Origin: Labilithrix sp.
Lineage (GTDB): Bacteria; Myxococcota; Polyangia; Polyangiales; Polyangiaceae
Length of the DNA: 14,300 bases
Assembly: GCA_028287035.1 (NCBI GenBank)
Contig: JAQBQL010000200.1
Coordinates: 1 to 14,300, forward strand
Direction: 5' to 3'
Part shown: positions 1 to 6,299 of the stretch, in pieces
Numbering within the stretch: the first letter of the stretch is position 1
Layout of the letters: every line of letters begins with the position of its first letter
The notes under the pieces: model-generated
Databases searched by the model: none
Seen by the model: the letters and a program-made list of their open reading frames with translations, nothing else
What the model was told of the DNA's origin: nothing
Made by a program: the position numbers and the translations under genes

Positions 1-132
1 CTCGCCGCCCGGCGCCGCGATGGCGAGCGTGCCCGCGCGCGCCGACCCGGACGGCAGCGCGCCGAGCACGCCGGGCAACGCCCCTCCCCACCAGAACAGC
101 GCGCGACGTGCGGGCTCGTAGAGGAGAGGCAC
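1..132 (-). CDS. Possible 5' end of an exported or membrane protein, truncated by window edge
   Basis: Reading the minus strand from a GTG at 132 gives 44 open codons to the window edge. The peptide begins MPLLYEPARRALFWWGG and has a basic Arg-Arg pair (residues 9-10), a hydrophobic stretch (about 11-27) and a small-residue SARA site near residue 30, which resembles a Sec signal peptide or a first membrane helix. The frame is open upstream to a TAG near position 195 but offers no better start there. It would be divergent from the transporter operon at 285. There is no recognisable domain in what is visible, no clear ribosome binding site, and GC-rich DNA gives chance open frames of this length, so this is a tentative call. 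Confidence 0.33.
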   Translation of the reverse strand, partial: MPLLYEPARRALFWWGGALPGVLGALPSGSARAGTLAIAAPGGE

Positions 133-243
133 CGCTCGACGATCCCACGCCTCGCCCCCGCGCGGCAGCGATTTCCGCTTCGCAGCAAGGTGCGTCGCCT
201 ACGCGCCTCCCGGGCGCGGCATGAAATCTGCGCGCGCGGGAGG

Positions 244-259
244 TCACAGACGATTCACA
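244..259 (+). promoter_or_regulatory. TCACA direct repeat, possible operator
   Basis: Two exact TCACA copies start at 244 and 255, one helical turn (11 bp) apart, and end 25 bp before the TTG start of the transporter gene. The geometry is that of a Pho box (7-bp half sites with a 4-bp spacer), but only part of each half site matches the CTGTCAT-type consensus. The call rests on spacing, position and the phosphate-related operon downstream; a chance repeat is quite possible. Confidence 0.2.
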
Positions 260-284
260 CGAGCGCCGGGCGCCCGCGGCTACC

Positions 285-1616
285 TTGCGGCACGTGGCAG
301 CAGCAGGCGCGGAGCAGTCGGAGACCACGCGAGGACGCCAGCGCGTCGTGCTCGTGCTCCTCGTCGCGGCGTACGCGTCGCTCTACCTGTGCCGCGCCAA
401 CATCGAGCCGGGCTTCAACCTGCTCAGCGTGCAATACGGCTACGACAACGAGAAGACGGGGACGGTCTTCGCGGTGGCGCTCGCCGCTTACGCGGTCGGC
501 AAGGTGGTGCTCGGTGCGGTGGGCGACCTCGTCGGCGGCCGCCGCATCCTGCTCGCCGCGATGGTCACGGCGTCGCTCGCCACCCTCGCCATCGGCGTCG
601 TCGACTGGCCGCGCGTCATCGGACCGGCGGCGGCCCTCTGGGTCATGGCGGCGTTCGTCGTCGTGAACCGGTTCGGTCAGTCGGGCGCGTGGGGCGGCCT
701 CGTGCACGTCGTCGCGCGGTGGTTCCCCCGGTCGCGCACCGGCGCGGTGATGGGCGTCGCCTCGACGAGCTACGACCTCGGCAACGTGCTCGCGCTCCTC
801 CTGTGCGCGGGCCTCGTCGCCCTCGGGCTCGGCTGGCGCGCGCTCTTCCTCGTCAATCCGCTGCTGCTGCTCGTCGTCACCGTGGTGGTGGCGGTGGGGC
901 TGCGCGGGGCGCCGGATGCCGCGCAGCAAGCGACCGCGTCGCCGGCCGTCGATGCGCACGACGAGGGCGACGCCGCCGAGACGCGGACCGGGTTCTTCCT
1001 CCGCCTCGCGCGCGTGCCGGCGTTCTGGATGGCGGTCGTGCTGTCCTTTCTCCTCACGTTCGTGCGCGCCGCGTTCATGACGTGGACGCCGCGCTACCTC
1101 TACGAGATCAGCGCGGCGGCGGGCAGCACGAGCGCCCTCTCCGGATCGATCGCGAAGAGCGCCTTCTTCGGTATCGCCGGCATGGCCGGCTCGCTCGTCA
1201 TCGGGCGCCTCAGCGACCGGTGGGGTCCCGGGAAGCGCTCGGGCGTGATGACCGCCTCCCTCGCTCTCCTCCTCGTGGCGGTGCTGCTGCTCGCGCATGC
1301 GGGCGTGACGGCGCCCCTCGGAGCCGCCGCGCTGATCGGGCTGGCGGGCCTCTTCCTGCTGGGTCCGTACTCGCTCCTCGCCGGCGCGATCACGCTCGAC
1401 GTCGCCGGCAAGCGGGGCGCCGCGACCACCGCAGGGATCGTCGACGGCGTCGGGTACGTGGGCGCAAGCCTTGCAGCCTACGTGCTCGGCCGCGTCTCGC
1501 AGCACCAGGGCTGGAGCGCGGCGTTCGATGTCATCGCCGGCGTCACGGGGCTCGCGCTCCTGCTCGCCGGCGGCTGGTGGCTCGCGTCGCGAACGCGAGA
1601 GAGGATGATTCCATGA
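285..1616 (+). CDS. MFS transporter, organophosphate:phosphate antiporter (OPA) family
   Basis: Inner-membrane carrier of 443 residues with about 12 hydrophobic helices and a hydrophilic central loop (about 207-238). It resembles GlpT/UhpT/UhpC carriers, which exchange a sugar or glycerol phosphate for inorganic phosphate. Visible family features are YLCRANIEP in helix 1 (R37), the GDLVGGRR loop (80-87), GQSGAWGGLVHVVARWF (131-147), FVRAAFMTWTPRYL (259-272, R261), the GRLSDRWGPGKR loop (307-318) and GPYSLLAGA (360-368). R37 and R261 sit where GlpT has its two phosphate-binding arginines, while the GlpT binding-site histidine in the helix 5 region appears replaced by Tyr163. The TTG start has no clear ribosome site; GTG at 294 is an alternative. 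The stop overlaps the next gene by ATGA, so the two are translated together. The substrate is not determinable; a sensor-like role as in UhpC is less likely with no two-component genes nearby. Confidence 0.88.
   Translation: MRHVAAAGAEQSETTRGRQRVVLVLLVAAYASLYLCRANIEPGFNLLSVQYGYDNEKTGTVFAVALAAYAVGKVVLGAVGDLVGGRRILLAAMVTASLATLAIGVVDWPRVIGPAAALWVMAAFVVVNRFGQSGAWGGLVHVVARWFPRSRTGAVMGVASTSYDLGNVLALLLCAGLVALGLGWRALFLVNPLLLLVVTVVVAVGLRGAPDAAQQATASPAVDAHDEGDAAETRTGFFLRLARVPAFWMAVVLSFLLTFVRAAFMTWTPRYLYEISAAAGSTSALSGSIAKSAFFGIAGMAGSLVIGRLSDRWGPGKRSGVMTASLALLLVAVLLLAHAGVTAPLGAAALIGLAGLFLLGPYSLLAGAITLDVAGKRGAATTAGIVDGVGYVGASLAAYVLGRVSQHQGWSAAFDVIAGVTGLALLLAGGWWLASRTRERMIP
1597..1605 (+). promoter_or_regulatory. 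Ribosome binding site for the CDP-alcohol phosphotransferase
   Basis: The purine run GAGAGAGGA lies 7 bases before ATG 1613, inside the 3' end of the transporter gene. It is one of the few strong Shine-Dalgarno sites here and fixes the start of the second gene within a much longer open frame. Confidence 0.6.
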
Positions 1617-2638
1617 CCGAGGCCGGGCTCGTCTACACGGTGACCGATCGATCGCTCCTTCTGCCGTACTACAAGCGCTTCGTGGTGGAGCCCACCGCGC
1701 GCTTCCTGCCGGACCGGCTCGACCCGAACGTCATCACGCACGTGGGGCACGTCGTGAACCTGCTCGGCGTCGTGCTGCTCCTCGCCTTCGGGCAGCACGG
1801 CGCGCGCTGGCCGCTGCTCGCGGCGATCGTCACGCTGCAGATCTACAACTATTGCGACAACGCCGACGGCGCGCACGCGCGGCGCACCGGCCGCTGCTCG
1901 GCGATGGGCGAGCTGCTCGACCACGGGCTCGACATGCTCAACACCACGTACATCGCCTATGCGGCGGCGATCGCGATCGCCGCTCCGGCCGGCTGGTGGG
2001 TGACCCTCGCGCTGGTCGTGCCCGCGGCGTGCGCCGTCACCTACTGGGAGCAGGCCGAGACCGGGCACTTCAGCCTCGGCCGCCTGAACCAGATCGAGTC
2101 CGTCGCGCTGCTCTCGCTCGTGCTCCTCGCCTCGGCCGTCTTCGGGCCCTCGGTGTGGACGCGCGTGGCCCTCGGGCCCGTGACCGCGCAGCTCCTCGTG
2201 ATGGGGTTCGTGAGCGGCGCGGCGGCGGCGGGCATCGCGCGGAACCTCGCGCGCGTCCTTCGCAAGACCGGCCGTCCGGCGCTCCTCCTCCGCGTCCTGC
2301 CGCTCCTCGTGTTCGAGGTCGCGGTCCTGGCGAGCGCGCTCACCGGTCTGCTCTCGCCGTGCGCCGCGGTCGTGGCCGGCACGTCCGGGAACGTGTTCTT
2401 CGGGCTTCGCTCGCTCGCGGTCCGCACCGCCGGCGAGCGCCCGCATCACGAGACCGGGATGATCGTGGCGGCGCTGCTCGCGGCCATGGGCGCGCTGTCG
2501 GGCGCACGCGGCGGCCCGGCGCTCGACCTCGGAGCGGCGGCGCTCGCGGCGGTCTTCTTCGGCGCCTTTGCGGTGGCGAACGCCGCCGGCGCGACACGTG
2601 ACGTGCGCCGCCTCGATCGCGCGCGCCGCGCCGCCTGA
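1613..2638 (+). CDS. CDP-alcohol phosphotransferase, choline/ethanolamine-phosphotransferase-like membrane enzyme
   Basis: Polytopic membrane enzyme of 341 residues that should move a phosphoalcohol from a CDP-alcohol onto an acceptor with release of CMP. The full family motif D-G-x2-A-R-x8-G-x3-D-x3-D is present at residues 85-107 (D85, G86, A89, R90, G99, D103, D107); the aspartates bind the two metals and D107 is the expected catalytic base. The surrounding residues, ARRT (89-92) and GELLDHGLDMLN (99-110), plus W145, TG (150-151), LG (155-156), N159 and E162, resemble eukaryotic CEPT enzymes of the Kennedy pathway more than bacterial PgsA or PssA, as does the length. Strong hydrophobic segments follow at about 111-140, 163-180, 188-208, 225-250 and 284-325. 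It is ATGA-coupled to the OPA transporter. The actual alcohol (choline, ethanolamine, inositol, glycerol or other) cannot be told. Confidence 0.88.
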   Translation: MTEAGLVYTVTDRSLLLPYYKRFVVEPTARFLPDRLDPNVITHVGHVVNLLGVVLLLAFGQHGARWPLLAAIVTLQIYNYCDNADGAHARRTGRCSAMGELLDHGLDMLNTTYIAYAAAIAIAAPAGWWVTLALVVPAACAVTYWEQAETGHFSLGRLNQIESVALLSLVLLASAVFGPSVWTRVALGPVTAQLLVMGFVSGAAAAGIARNLARVLRKTGRPALLLRVLPLLVFEVAVLASALTGLLSPCAAVVAGTSGNVFFGLRSLAVRTAGERPHHETGMIVAALLAAMGALSGARGGPALDLGAAALAAVFFGAFAVANAAGATRDVRRLDRARRAA

Positions 2639-2656
2639 CCACGGCGCCCGAGGAAA

Positions 2657-2675
2657 GCCGCTGCCCGCGAGCGGC
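2657..2675. repeat. Short GC-rich inverted repeat between operons
   Basis: GCCGCT (2657-2662) and AGCGGC (2670-2675) form a perfect 6-bp stem with a 7-base loop in the 63-bp gap after the phosphotransferase gene. There is no T-run after it, so it is not a canonical intrinsic terminator. In DNA this GC-rich it may be chance. Confidence 0.25.
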
Positions 2676-2701
2676 GCCCGCCGTACGATGGGGGCCCCGG
2701 G

Positions 2702-3235
2702 ATGTGGATCTTCGCCTACGGCTCGCTCATCTCGCGTCCGGCGTTCGCGTATGTCGAGCGCCGTACCGCATACCTCTCCGGCTTCATGCGGCGGTTCTGG
2801 CAGGGCTCCCCGGACCACCGCGGCGTCCCCGGCAAGCCGGGGCGCGTCGTCACGCTCCTTCCGGCCCCCGCCGAGGTCACGGGCGGCTGCGCGTACCGCA
2901 TCGATCCGGCCACCGCCGACGCGGTCCTGGCCGCCCTCGACGAGCGCGAGCAGGCCGGCTTCGTACGCCTGCAGCGCCCGGTGTCGGCGGAGCCGGGCGG
3001 CCCTCCCTTCGCAGACGCGCTCGTCTACGTGGCCGCCGAGGACAACCCGCACTTCCTCGGGCCCCTCCCCGAGGCCGAGATCGCCGGCTGGGTCGAGCGC
3101 AGCGCCGGCCCGAGCGGACCGAACGTCGACTATGTTCGCCACCTGCATGCGGCGCTCCGCGAGCTCGGCATCGTCGACCCGCACGTCGAGGCGATCGTGG
3201 CCGCGCTGAGCCCCGCCGCGCCGCTCAGGGCTTGA
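2702..3235 (+). CDS. chaC: ChaC-like gamma-glutamylcyclotransferase
   Basis: Cytosolic enzyme of 177 residues of the ChaC branch, which cleaves glutathione to 5-oxoproline and Cys-Gly. Family marks in order: FAYGSLISRP (4-13, substrate-binding YGSL loop), RRFWQGSPDHRG (30-41), PGRVVTL (46-52), ALDEREQAGF (78-87, with E83 the likely catalytic glutamate), NPHFLGPLP (115-123) and GPSGPNVDY (136-144). The length is near the 180-230 of bacterial ChaC; the usual Trp of YGSLIW is Ser11 here. The start is right before the YGSL strand; a short G-run upstream may serve as ribosome site. It lies 63 bp after the phosphotransferase on the same strand and overlaps the glutathione transferase gene tail to tail by 11 bp. 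The neighbouring glutathione genes support a role in thiol turnover. Confidence 0.9.
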   Translation: MWIFAYGSLISRPAFAYVERRTAYLSGFMRRFWQGSPDHRGVPGKPGRVVTLLPAPAEVTGGCAYRIDPATADAVLAALDEREQAGFVRLQRPVSAEPGGPPFADALVYVAAEDNPHFLGPLPEAEIAGWVERSAGPSGPNVDYVRHLHAALRELGIVDPHVEAIVAALSPAAPLRA

Positions 3236-3899
3236 GGATCCCGTAGGGCCCGCCGCGCTCGATGGCGCGCTGGTACGCGGGCCGCGCGTGGATCCGCGCC
3301 AGGAACGCGCTGATGCGCGGCGCCTCGGCGCCGAGCCCGCCGCGCGCCGCGAGCGCCTCGAGCGGGAAGGACATCTGGATGTCGGCGCCGGTGAGCTCGT
3401 CGCCGGCGAACCACTCGCTCTTGCCGAGCTCGGCCTCGAGGTACTTCGTGTGCATCGCGATCTGCGGGTCCACGAACGTGGTCATGACCTTGTTCGCGAT
3501 CCCGCGGAGGATCGGCCGGACGAAGAACGGCGCAGGTCCCTTCGCGATCCGCGTGAACACCAGCTTGAGGAGGAGCGGCGGCATCGCCGACCCCTCCGCG
3601 TAGTGCAGCCAGTACGTGAAGCGTCGCCGCTCCTCGGTGCCCGCGGCCGGCCGGAGGCGCCCCGCGCCGTACGTGTCGAGGAGATACTCGACGATCGCGC
3701 CGGACTCGGCGACGGTGATCGCGCCGTCGGTGAGCACCGGCGACTTGCCGAGCGGATGCACCGCGCGCAGCTCGGGCGGCGCGAGCATCGTCTGCTTGTT
3801 CCGCTCGTAGCGCTTCAGCTCGTACTCGAGCCCGAGCTCCTCGAGCAGCCACAGGATGCGCTGCGAGCGCGAATTCTCGAGATGATGGACGGTGATCAT
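3225..3899 (-). CDS. Glutathione S-transferase
   Basis: Soluble glutathione transferase of 224 residues, the usual length. The thioredoxin-like domain covers about 1-80: SRSQRILWLLEEL (10-22) carries the candidate catalytic Ser at the helix 1 start, KSPVL (52-56) has the cis-proline, and AESGAIVEYL (64-73) has the Glu-Ser pair that binds the gamma-glutamyl group. The all-helical domain follows (about 90-215), with YWLHYAEGS (96-104) and LTGADIQMSFPLE (169-181), the N-capping segment. These resemble the GTT1-like group common in bacteria and fungi. ATG 3899 is chosen because the first beta strand (MITVHHL) starts there. It is convergent with the ChaC gene and divergent, across 60 bp, from the SDR gene. 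Substrate unknown. Confidence 0.93.
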   Translation of the reverse strand: MITVHHLENSRSQRILWLLEELGLEYELKRYERNKQTMLAPPELRAVHPLGKSPVLTDGAITVAESGAIVEYLLDTYGAGRLRPAAGTEERRRFTYWLHYAEGSAMPPLLLKLVFTRIAKGPAPFFVRPILRGIANKVMTTFVDPQIAMHTKYLEAELGKSEWFAGDELTGADIQMSFPLEALAARGGLGAEAPRISAFLARIHARPAYQRAIERGGPYGILKP

Positions 3900-3959
3900 C
3901 GCGCGCAGGATGCCATGACGTCGCGGAGCCGGAGCGAAAAGTGAGGCTAGGATGGCGGG

Positions 3960-4790
3960 GTGAGCGAGCCTCCCCGCGTCCTCGTCCTCGGTTGCGGCTT
4001 CACGGGAGCGGCCGTCGCCCGGCTCGCCCGCGGGGCCAGCCTCTCGGTCCTCGCGCACGTGCGCAGCCCCGAGCGTGCCGCGGCGCTCGAGCAGGAGGGG
4101 TTCGACGTGCTCCTCCAGCGCGAGCTCGACGAGGGCATCGCCGCCGCGCTCGGCCCGGCCACCCACGTGGTCGTCGCGTTTCCGCCGGACGGTCACACCG
4201 ACGCCCGCATCGCTCCGGTCCTCGCGCGCGCGGGCGCGGTCACGTACGTGTCGAGCACCGGCGTCTACGGCGAGGTCACCGGCGTCGTCGACGACGACAC
4301 GCCCCTGCCCGCGGCCGCGGGACGCTCGGCGGCGGTCCTCGAGGCCGAGCGGCACTACCGCGACCAGGCGCGGGCGATCGTGCTCCGCTGCCCCGGCATC
4401 TACGGGCGGGGCCGCGGCCTCCACCTGCGGGTGGTCAGCGGCGCCCATCGCATCCCGGGCGACGGCACGCGGCACCTCTCGCGGATCCACGTCGAGGACC
4501 TCGCGGCCTTCGTGCTCGCCTCCGGACGCGAGGGGCTCGTCCGGCCCGACACTTTCGTCGTCGGCGACGAGGAGCCGGCGCCGCACGGCGACGTGGTCCG
4601 CTGGATCGCTGCGACGTACGGCGTCCCCGTGCCGCCGAACGTGCCGCTCGAGAGCGTCCACGAATCGCTCCGCGGCGACCGGCGCGTCGACAGCGCACGT
4701 GCGCGCGCGGTGCTCGGCGTCACCCTTCGCTACCCGACGTATCGCGAGGGCATGACGCCGGAGGCGACGGGTATGCTCCCGGCGCGATGA
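3960..4790 (+). CDS. Atypical NAD(P)-binding SDR, epimerase-like (YeeZ-type)
   Basis: Rossmann-fold protein of 276 residues. The nucleotide-binding loop GCGFTGAAVA is at 11-20, right after the first strand VLVL. The SST at 98-100 followed by GVYGE (101-105) matches the extended/atypical SDR pattern, with Y103 near the active site, but the usual Lys four residues on is absent (V107 region), as in YeeZ-like members, so classical dehydrogenase chemistry is doubtful. LRCPGIYGRGRG (142-153), SRIHVEDLA (174-182) and RRVDSARA (241-248) are also typical of this group. The GTG start at 3960 is preceded by AGGA (3949-3952) at good spacing, and an ATG at 3952 runs at once into a stop. Its stop codon overlaps the start of the S-formylglutathione hydrolase gene (ATGA), implying linked translation and perhaps a linked pathway. 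Substrate unknown. Confidence 0.85.
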   Translation: MSEPPRVLVLGCGFTGAAVARLARGASLSVLAHVRSPERAAALEQEGFDVLLQRELDEGIAAALGPATHVVVAFPPDGHTDARIAPVLARAGAVTYVSSTGVYGEVTGVVDDDTPLPAAAGRSAAVLEAERHYRDQARAIVLRCPGIYGRGRGLHLRVVSGAHRIPGDGTRHLSRIHVEDLAAFVLASGREGLVRPDTFVVGDEEPAPHGDVVRWIAATYGVPVPPNVPLESVHESLRGDRRVDSARARAVLGVTLRYPTYREGMTPEATGMLPAR

Positions 4791-5641
4791 CGTCGTCTTC
4801 CCACAAGGTCCGTTCCGAGCATGCCGCATCCGGCGGCGTGCAGGGCTTCTACGAGCGCGAGAGCGCCGCGTGCGGGGGCCCGATGCGCTTCTCGGTGTAC
4901 CTGCCGCCTTCGGCGCGAGCCGGCGCGCGCGTGCCGGCCGTCTACTATCTCGCAGGCCTCACGTGCAACGAGGAGCACCTACCCACGAAGGGCGGCGCGC
5001 TGGCGACCGCCGCGGAGCTCGGGCTCGCGCTCGTCGCATGTGACACGAGCCCGCGCACCGCGCGCTACCCGGGCGACGACGAGAGCTGGGACTTCGGCCA
5101 GGGCGCCGGCTTCTACCTCGACGCCACCGAGGCTCCGTGGTCGGCGACCTACCGCATGGAGACGCACGTGACGCGCGAGCTCGTGGCGTGGGCGGAGGAG
5201 GCGTTCCCCATCGCGACGGACCGGCGCGGCATCCTCGGTCACTCGATGGGCGGACACGGCGCGCTCACGCTCGGTCTCCGGCATCCCGACCTCTACGCGA
5301 GCGTCTCGGCGCTGGCGCCCATCGTCGCGCCGAGCCAGGTGCCCTGGGGAGAGAAGGCGTTCTCGCGCTACCTCGGCGCGGATCGCACGCGCTGGGCCGA
5401 GCACGACGCGACCGAGCTCGTGAAGAAGAAGCCTCGCGCGGGACAGCTCCTCGTCGACCAGGGCGCGAGCGACCAGTTCCTCGAGCGCGAGCTGCGGCCG
5501 GAGCTCTTCGAGGAGGCGTGCCGCGCCGCGGGCCAGGAGCTCGTGCTCCGACGGCACGAGGGCTACGACCACAGCTACTACTTCATCGCGTCGTTCATGC
5601 CTGACCACCTCCGGCACCACGCGAAGGCGCTGCTCGGCTGA
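4787..5641 (+). CDS. fghA: S-formylglutathione hydrolase (esterase D family)
   Basis: Cytosolic alpha/beta hydrolase of 284 residues that hydrolyses S-formylglutathione to formate and glutathione, the last step of glutathione-dependent formaldehyde oxidation. Seen: LAGLTCNEE (55-63) with the conserved regulatory Cys60, SWDFGQGAGFYLDAT (100-114), the nucleophile elbow GHSMGGHGAL (151-160, Ser153), VDQGASDQFL (223-232, acid Asp229) and GYDHSYYFIASF (259-270, His262), ending in DHLRHHA. All match the human ESD/yeast/bacterial FGH family, so this is an enzyme rather than a pseudogene. ATG 4787 overlaps the stop of the SDR gene. The partner glutathione-dependent formaldehyde dehydrogenase is not in the window. 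The next gene is convergent, only 3 bp away. Confidence 0.96.
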   Translation: MTSSSHKVRSEHAASGGVQGFYERESAACGGPMRFSVYLPPSARAGARVPAVYYLAGLTCNEEHLPTKGGALATAAELGLALVACDTSPRTARYPGDDESWDFGQGAGFYLDATEAPWSATYRMETHVTRELVAWAEEAFPIATDRRGILGHSMGGHGALTLGLRHPDLYASVSALAPIVAPSQVPWGEKAFSRYLGADRTRWAEHDATELVKKKPRAGQLLVDQGASDQFLERELRPELFEEACRAAGQELVLRRHEGYDHSYYFIASFMPDHLRHHAKALLG

Positions 5642-5644
5642 CGT

Positions 5645-6199
5645 TCAGTACGCGGAGCGCAGCAGGAAGTAGACGAGCACCCCGGTGACCGACACGTAGA
5701 GCCACACCGGGTAGAGCAGCCGGGTCACCTTCTTGTGCGTCTCGAAGCGGCGTGTCAGCGCGTAGTAGAACGCGGCGAGACACATCGGGACGACGGGAAT
5801 CGACAGGATGACGTGGCTCGCGAGGAGCAGCAGGTAGAACGTGCGCGCGCCGCCGGTGCCGGGGTAGTGCGTGTCGCCGTGCACGTAGTGATACGCGAGG
5901 TACCCGGCGAGGAAGAGCGCGCTCGAGGCAAACGCGCCGATCACCAGGTACTGGTGCTGCTTCACGCGCTTGTTCTTGATGGCGACGATGCCGGCCGCGA
6001 GCAGGATCGCCGACAGCCCGTTGAACGTCGCGTTCACCGCGGGCATGAAGTCGAGCGCGTGCCCGCCGCCCGCCGACCCGCCGCGCAGGAGCAGCAGGTA
6101 CGCGAGCACCGCGAGGGCGATCGCGGAGACGATGGCGTTGATGATCCAGAAGCGGCCGTCCTTCTTCCTGGCGACCGGGTCTACGGCGAGGCGTTCCAT
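5645..6199 (-). CDS. DUF420 integral membrane protein (CtaM-like)
   Basis: Membrane protein of 184 residues with about five hydrophobic helices (17-39, 55-75, 87-105, 120-147, 162-181). It matches the DUF420 family: KNKRVKQHQYL (75-85), SALFLAGYLAYHYVHGDTHYPG (93-114), LASHVILSI (126-134), THKKVTRLLYPVWLYVSVTG (154-173). The conserved histidines H82, H104, H107, H129 and H155 lie near helix ends, suggesting metal or heme contact. In Firmicutes the relative CtaM is needed for cytochrome aa3 oxidase activity, so a part in oxidase maturation is plausible, but no oxidase gene is in the window. It is 100 bp downstream of the DUF5916 gene on the same strand and ends 3 bp from fghA. The start has no clear ribosome site. 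Confidence 0.88.
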   Translation of the reverse strand: MERLAVDPVARKKDGRFWIINAIVSAIALAVLAYLLLLRGGSAGGGHALDFMPAVNATFNGLSAILLAAGIVAIKNKRVKQHQYLVIGAFASSALFLAGYLAYHYVHGDTHYPGTGGARTFYLLLLASHVILSIPVVPMCLAAFYYALTRRFETHKKVTRLLYPVWLYVSVTGVLVYFLLRSAY

Positions 6200-6204
6200 G
6201 GCTC

Positions 6205-6245
6205 AGCGCGTCAGGTAGGGCCGCGGGCGCCGGAAGTCACGCGCT
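6205..6245. repeat. 7-bp inverted repeat between DUF5916 and DUF420 genes
   Basis: AGCGCGT (6205-6211) and ACGCGCT (6239-6245) are perfect reverse complements flanking 27 bases. They lie in the 100-bp gap just upstream of the DUF420 start on the minus strand. The repeat could be a protein site or a weak hairpin after the DUF5916 gene; with no T-run and such GC content, chance is also likely. Confidence 0.22.
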
Positions 6246-6299
6246 ATGCACAGCGGGGTCGACGTCTTGTCCGTGGTGTTCACCGGCATCCGGAGTCAC

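Noticed and set aside
267..276. Palindrome CGGGCGCCCG just before the transporter start
   Set aside because: Short, pure G/C palindromes are common by chance in this composition, and nothing else supports an operator.
255..1505. Long minus-strand open frame opposite the transporter gene
   Set aside because: Its product is Arg/His/Glu-rich low-complexity sequence with no domain. It is an antisense shadow of a clear membrane protein gene and is expected from GC-rich codon use.
221..1612. Upstream in-frame extension of the CDP-alcohol phosphotransferase
   Set aside because: This part overlaps the whole transporter gene in another frame, translates to Arg/Ala-rich sequence, and a good ribosome site precedes ATG 1613.
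1478..3184. 568-codon minus-strand open frame across the phosphotransferase and ChaC genes
   Set aside because: No domain, strongly biased composition, and both opposite genes have complete catalytic motifs.
3900..4829. Upstream extension of the glutathione transferase frame
   Set aside because: It runs antisense to the SDR gene and gives Arg/Asp-rich sequence; the GST fold starts exactly at ATG 3899.
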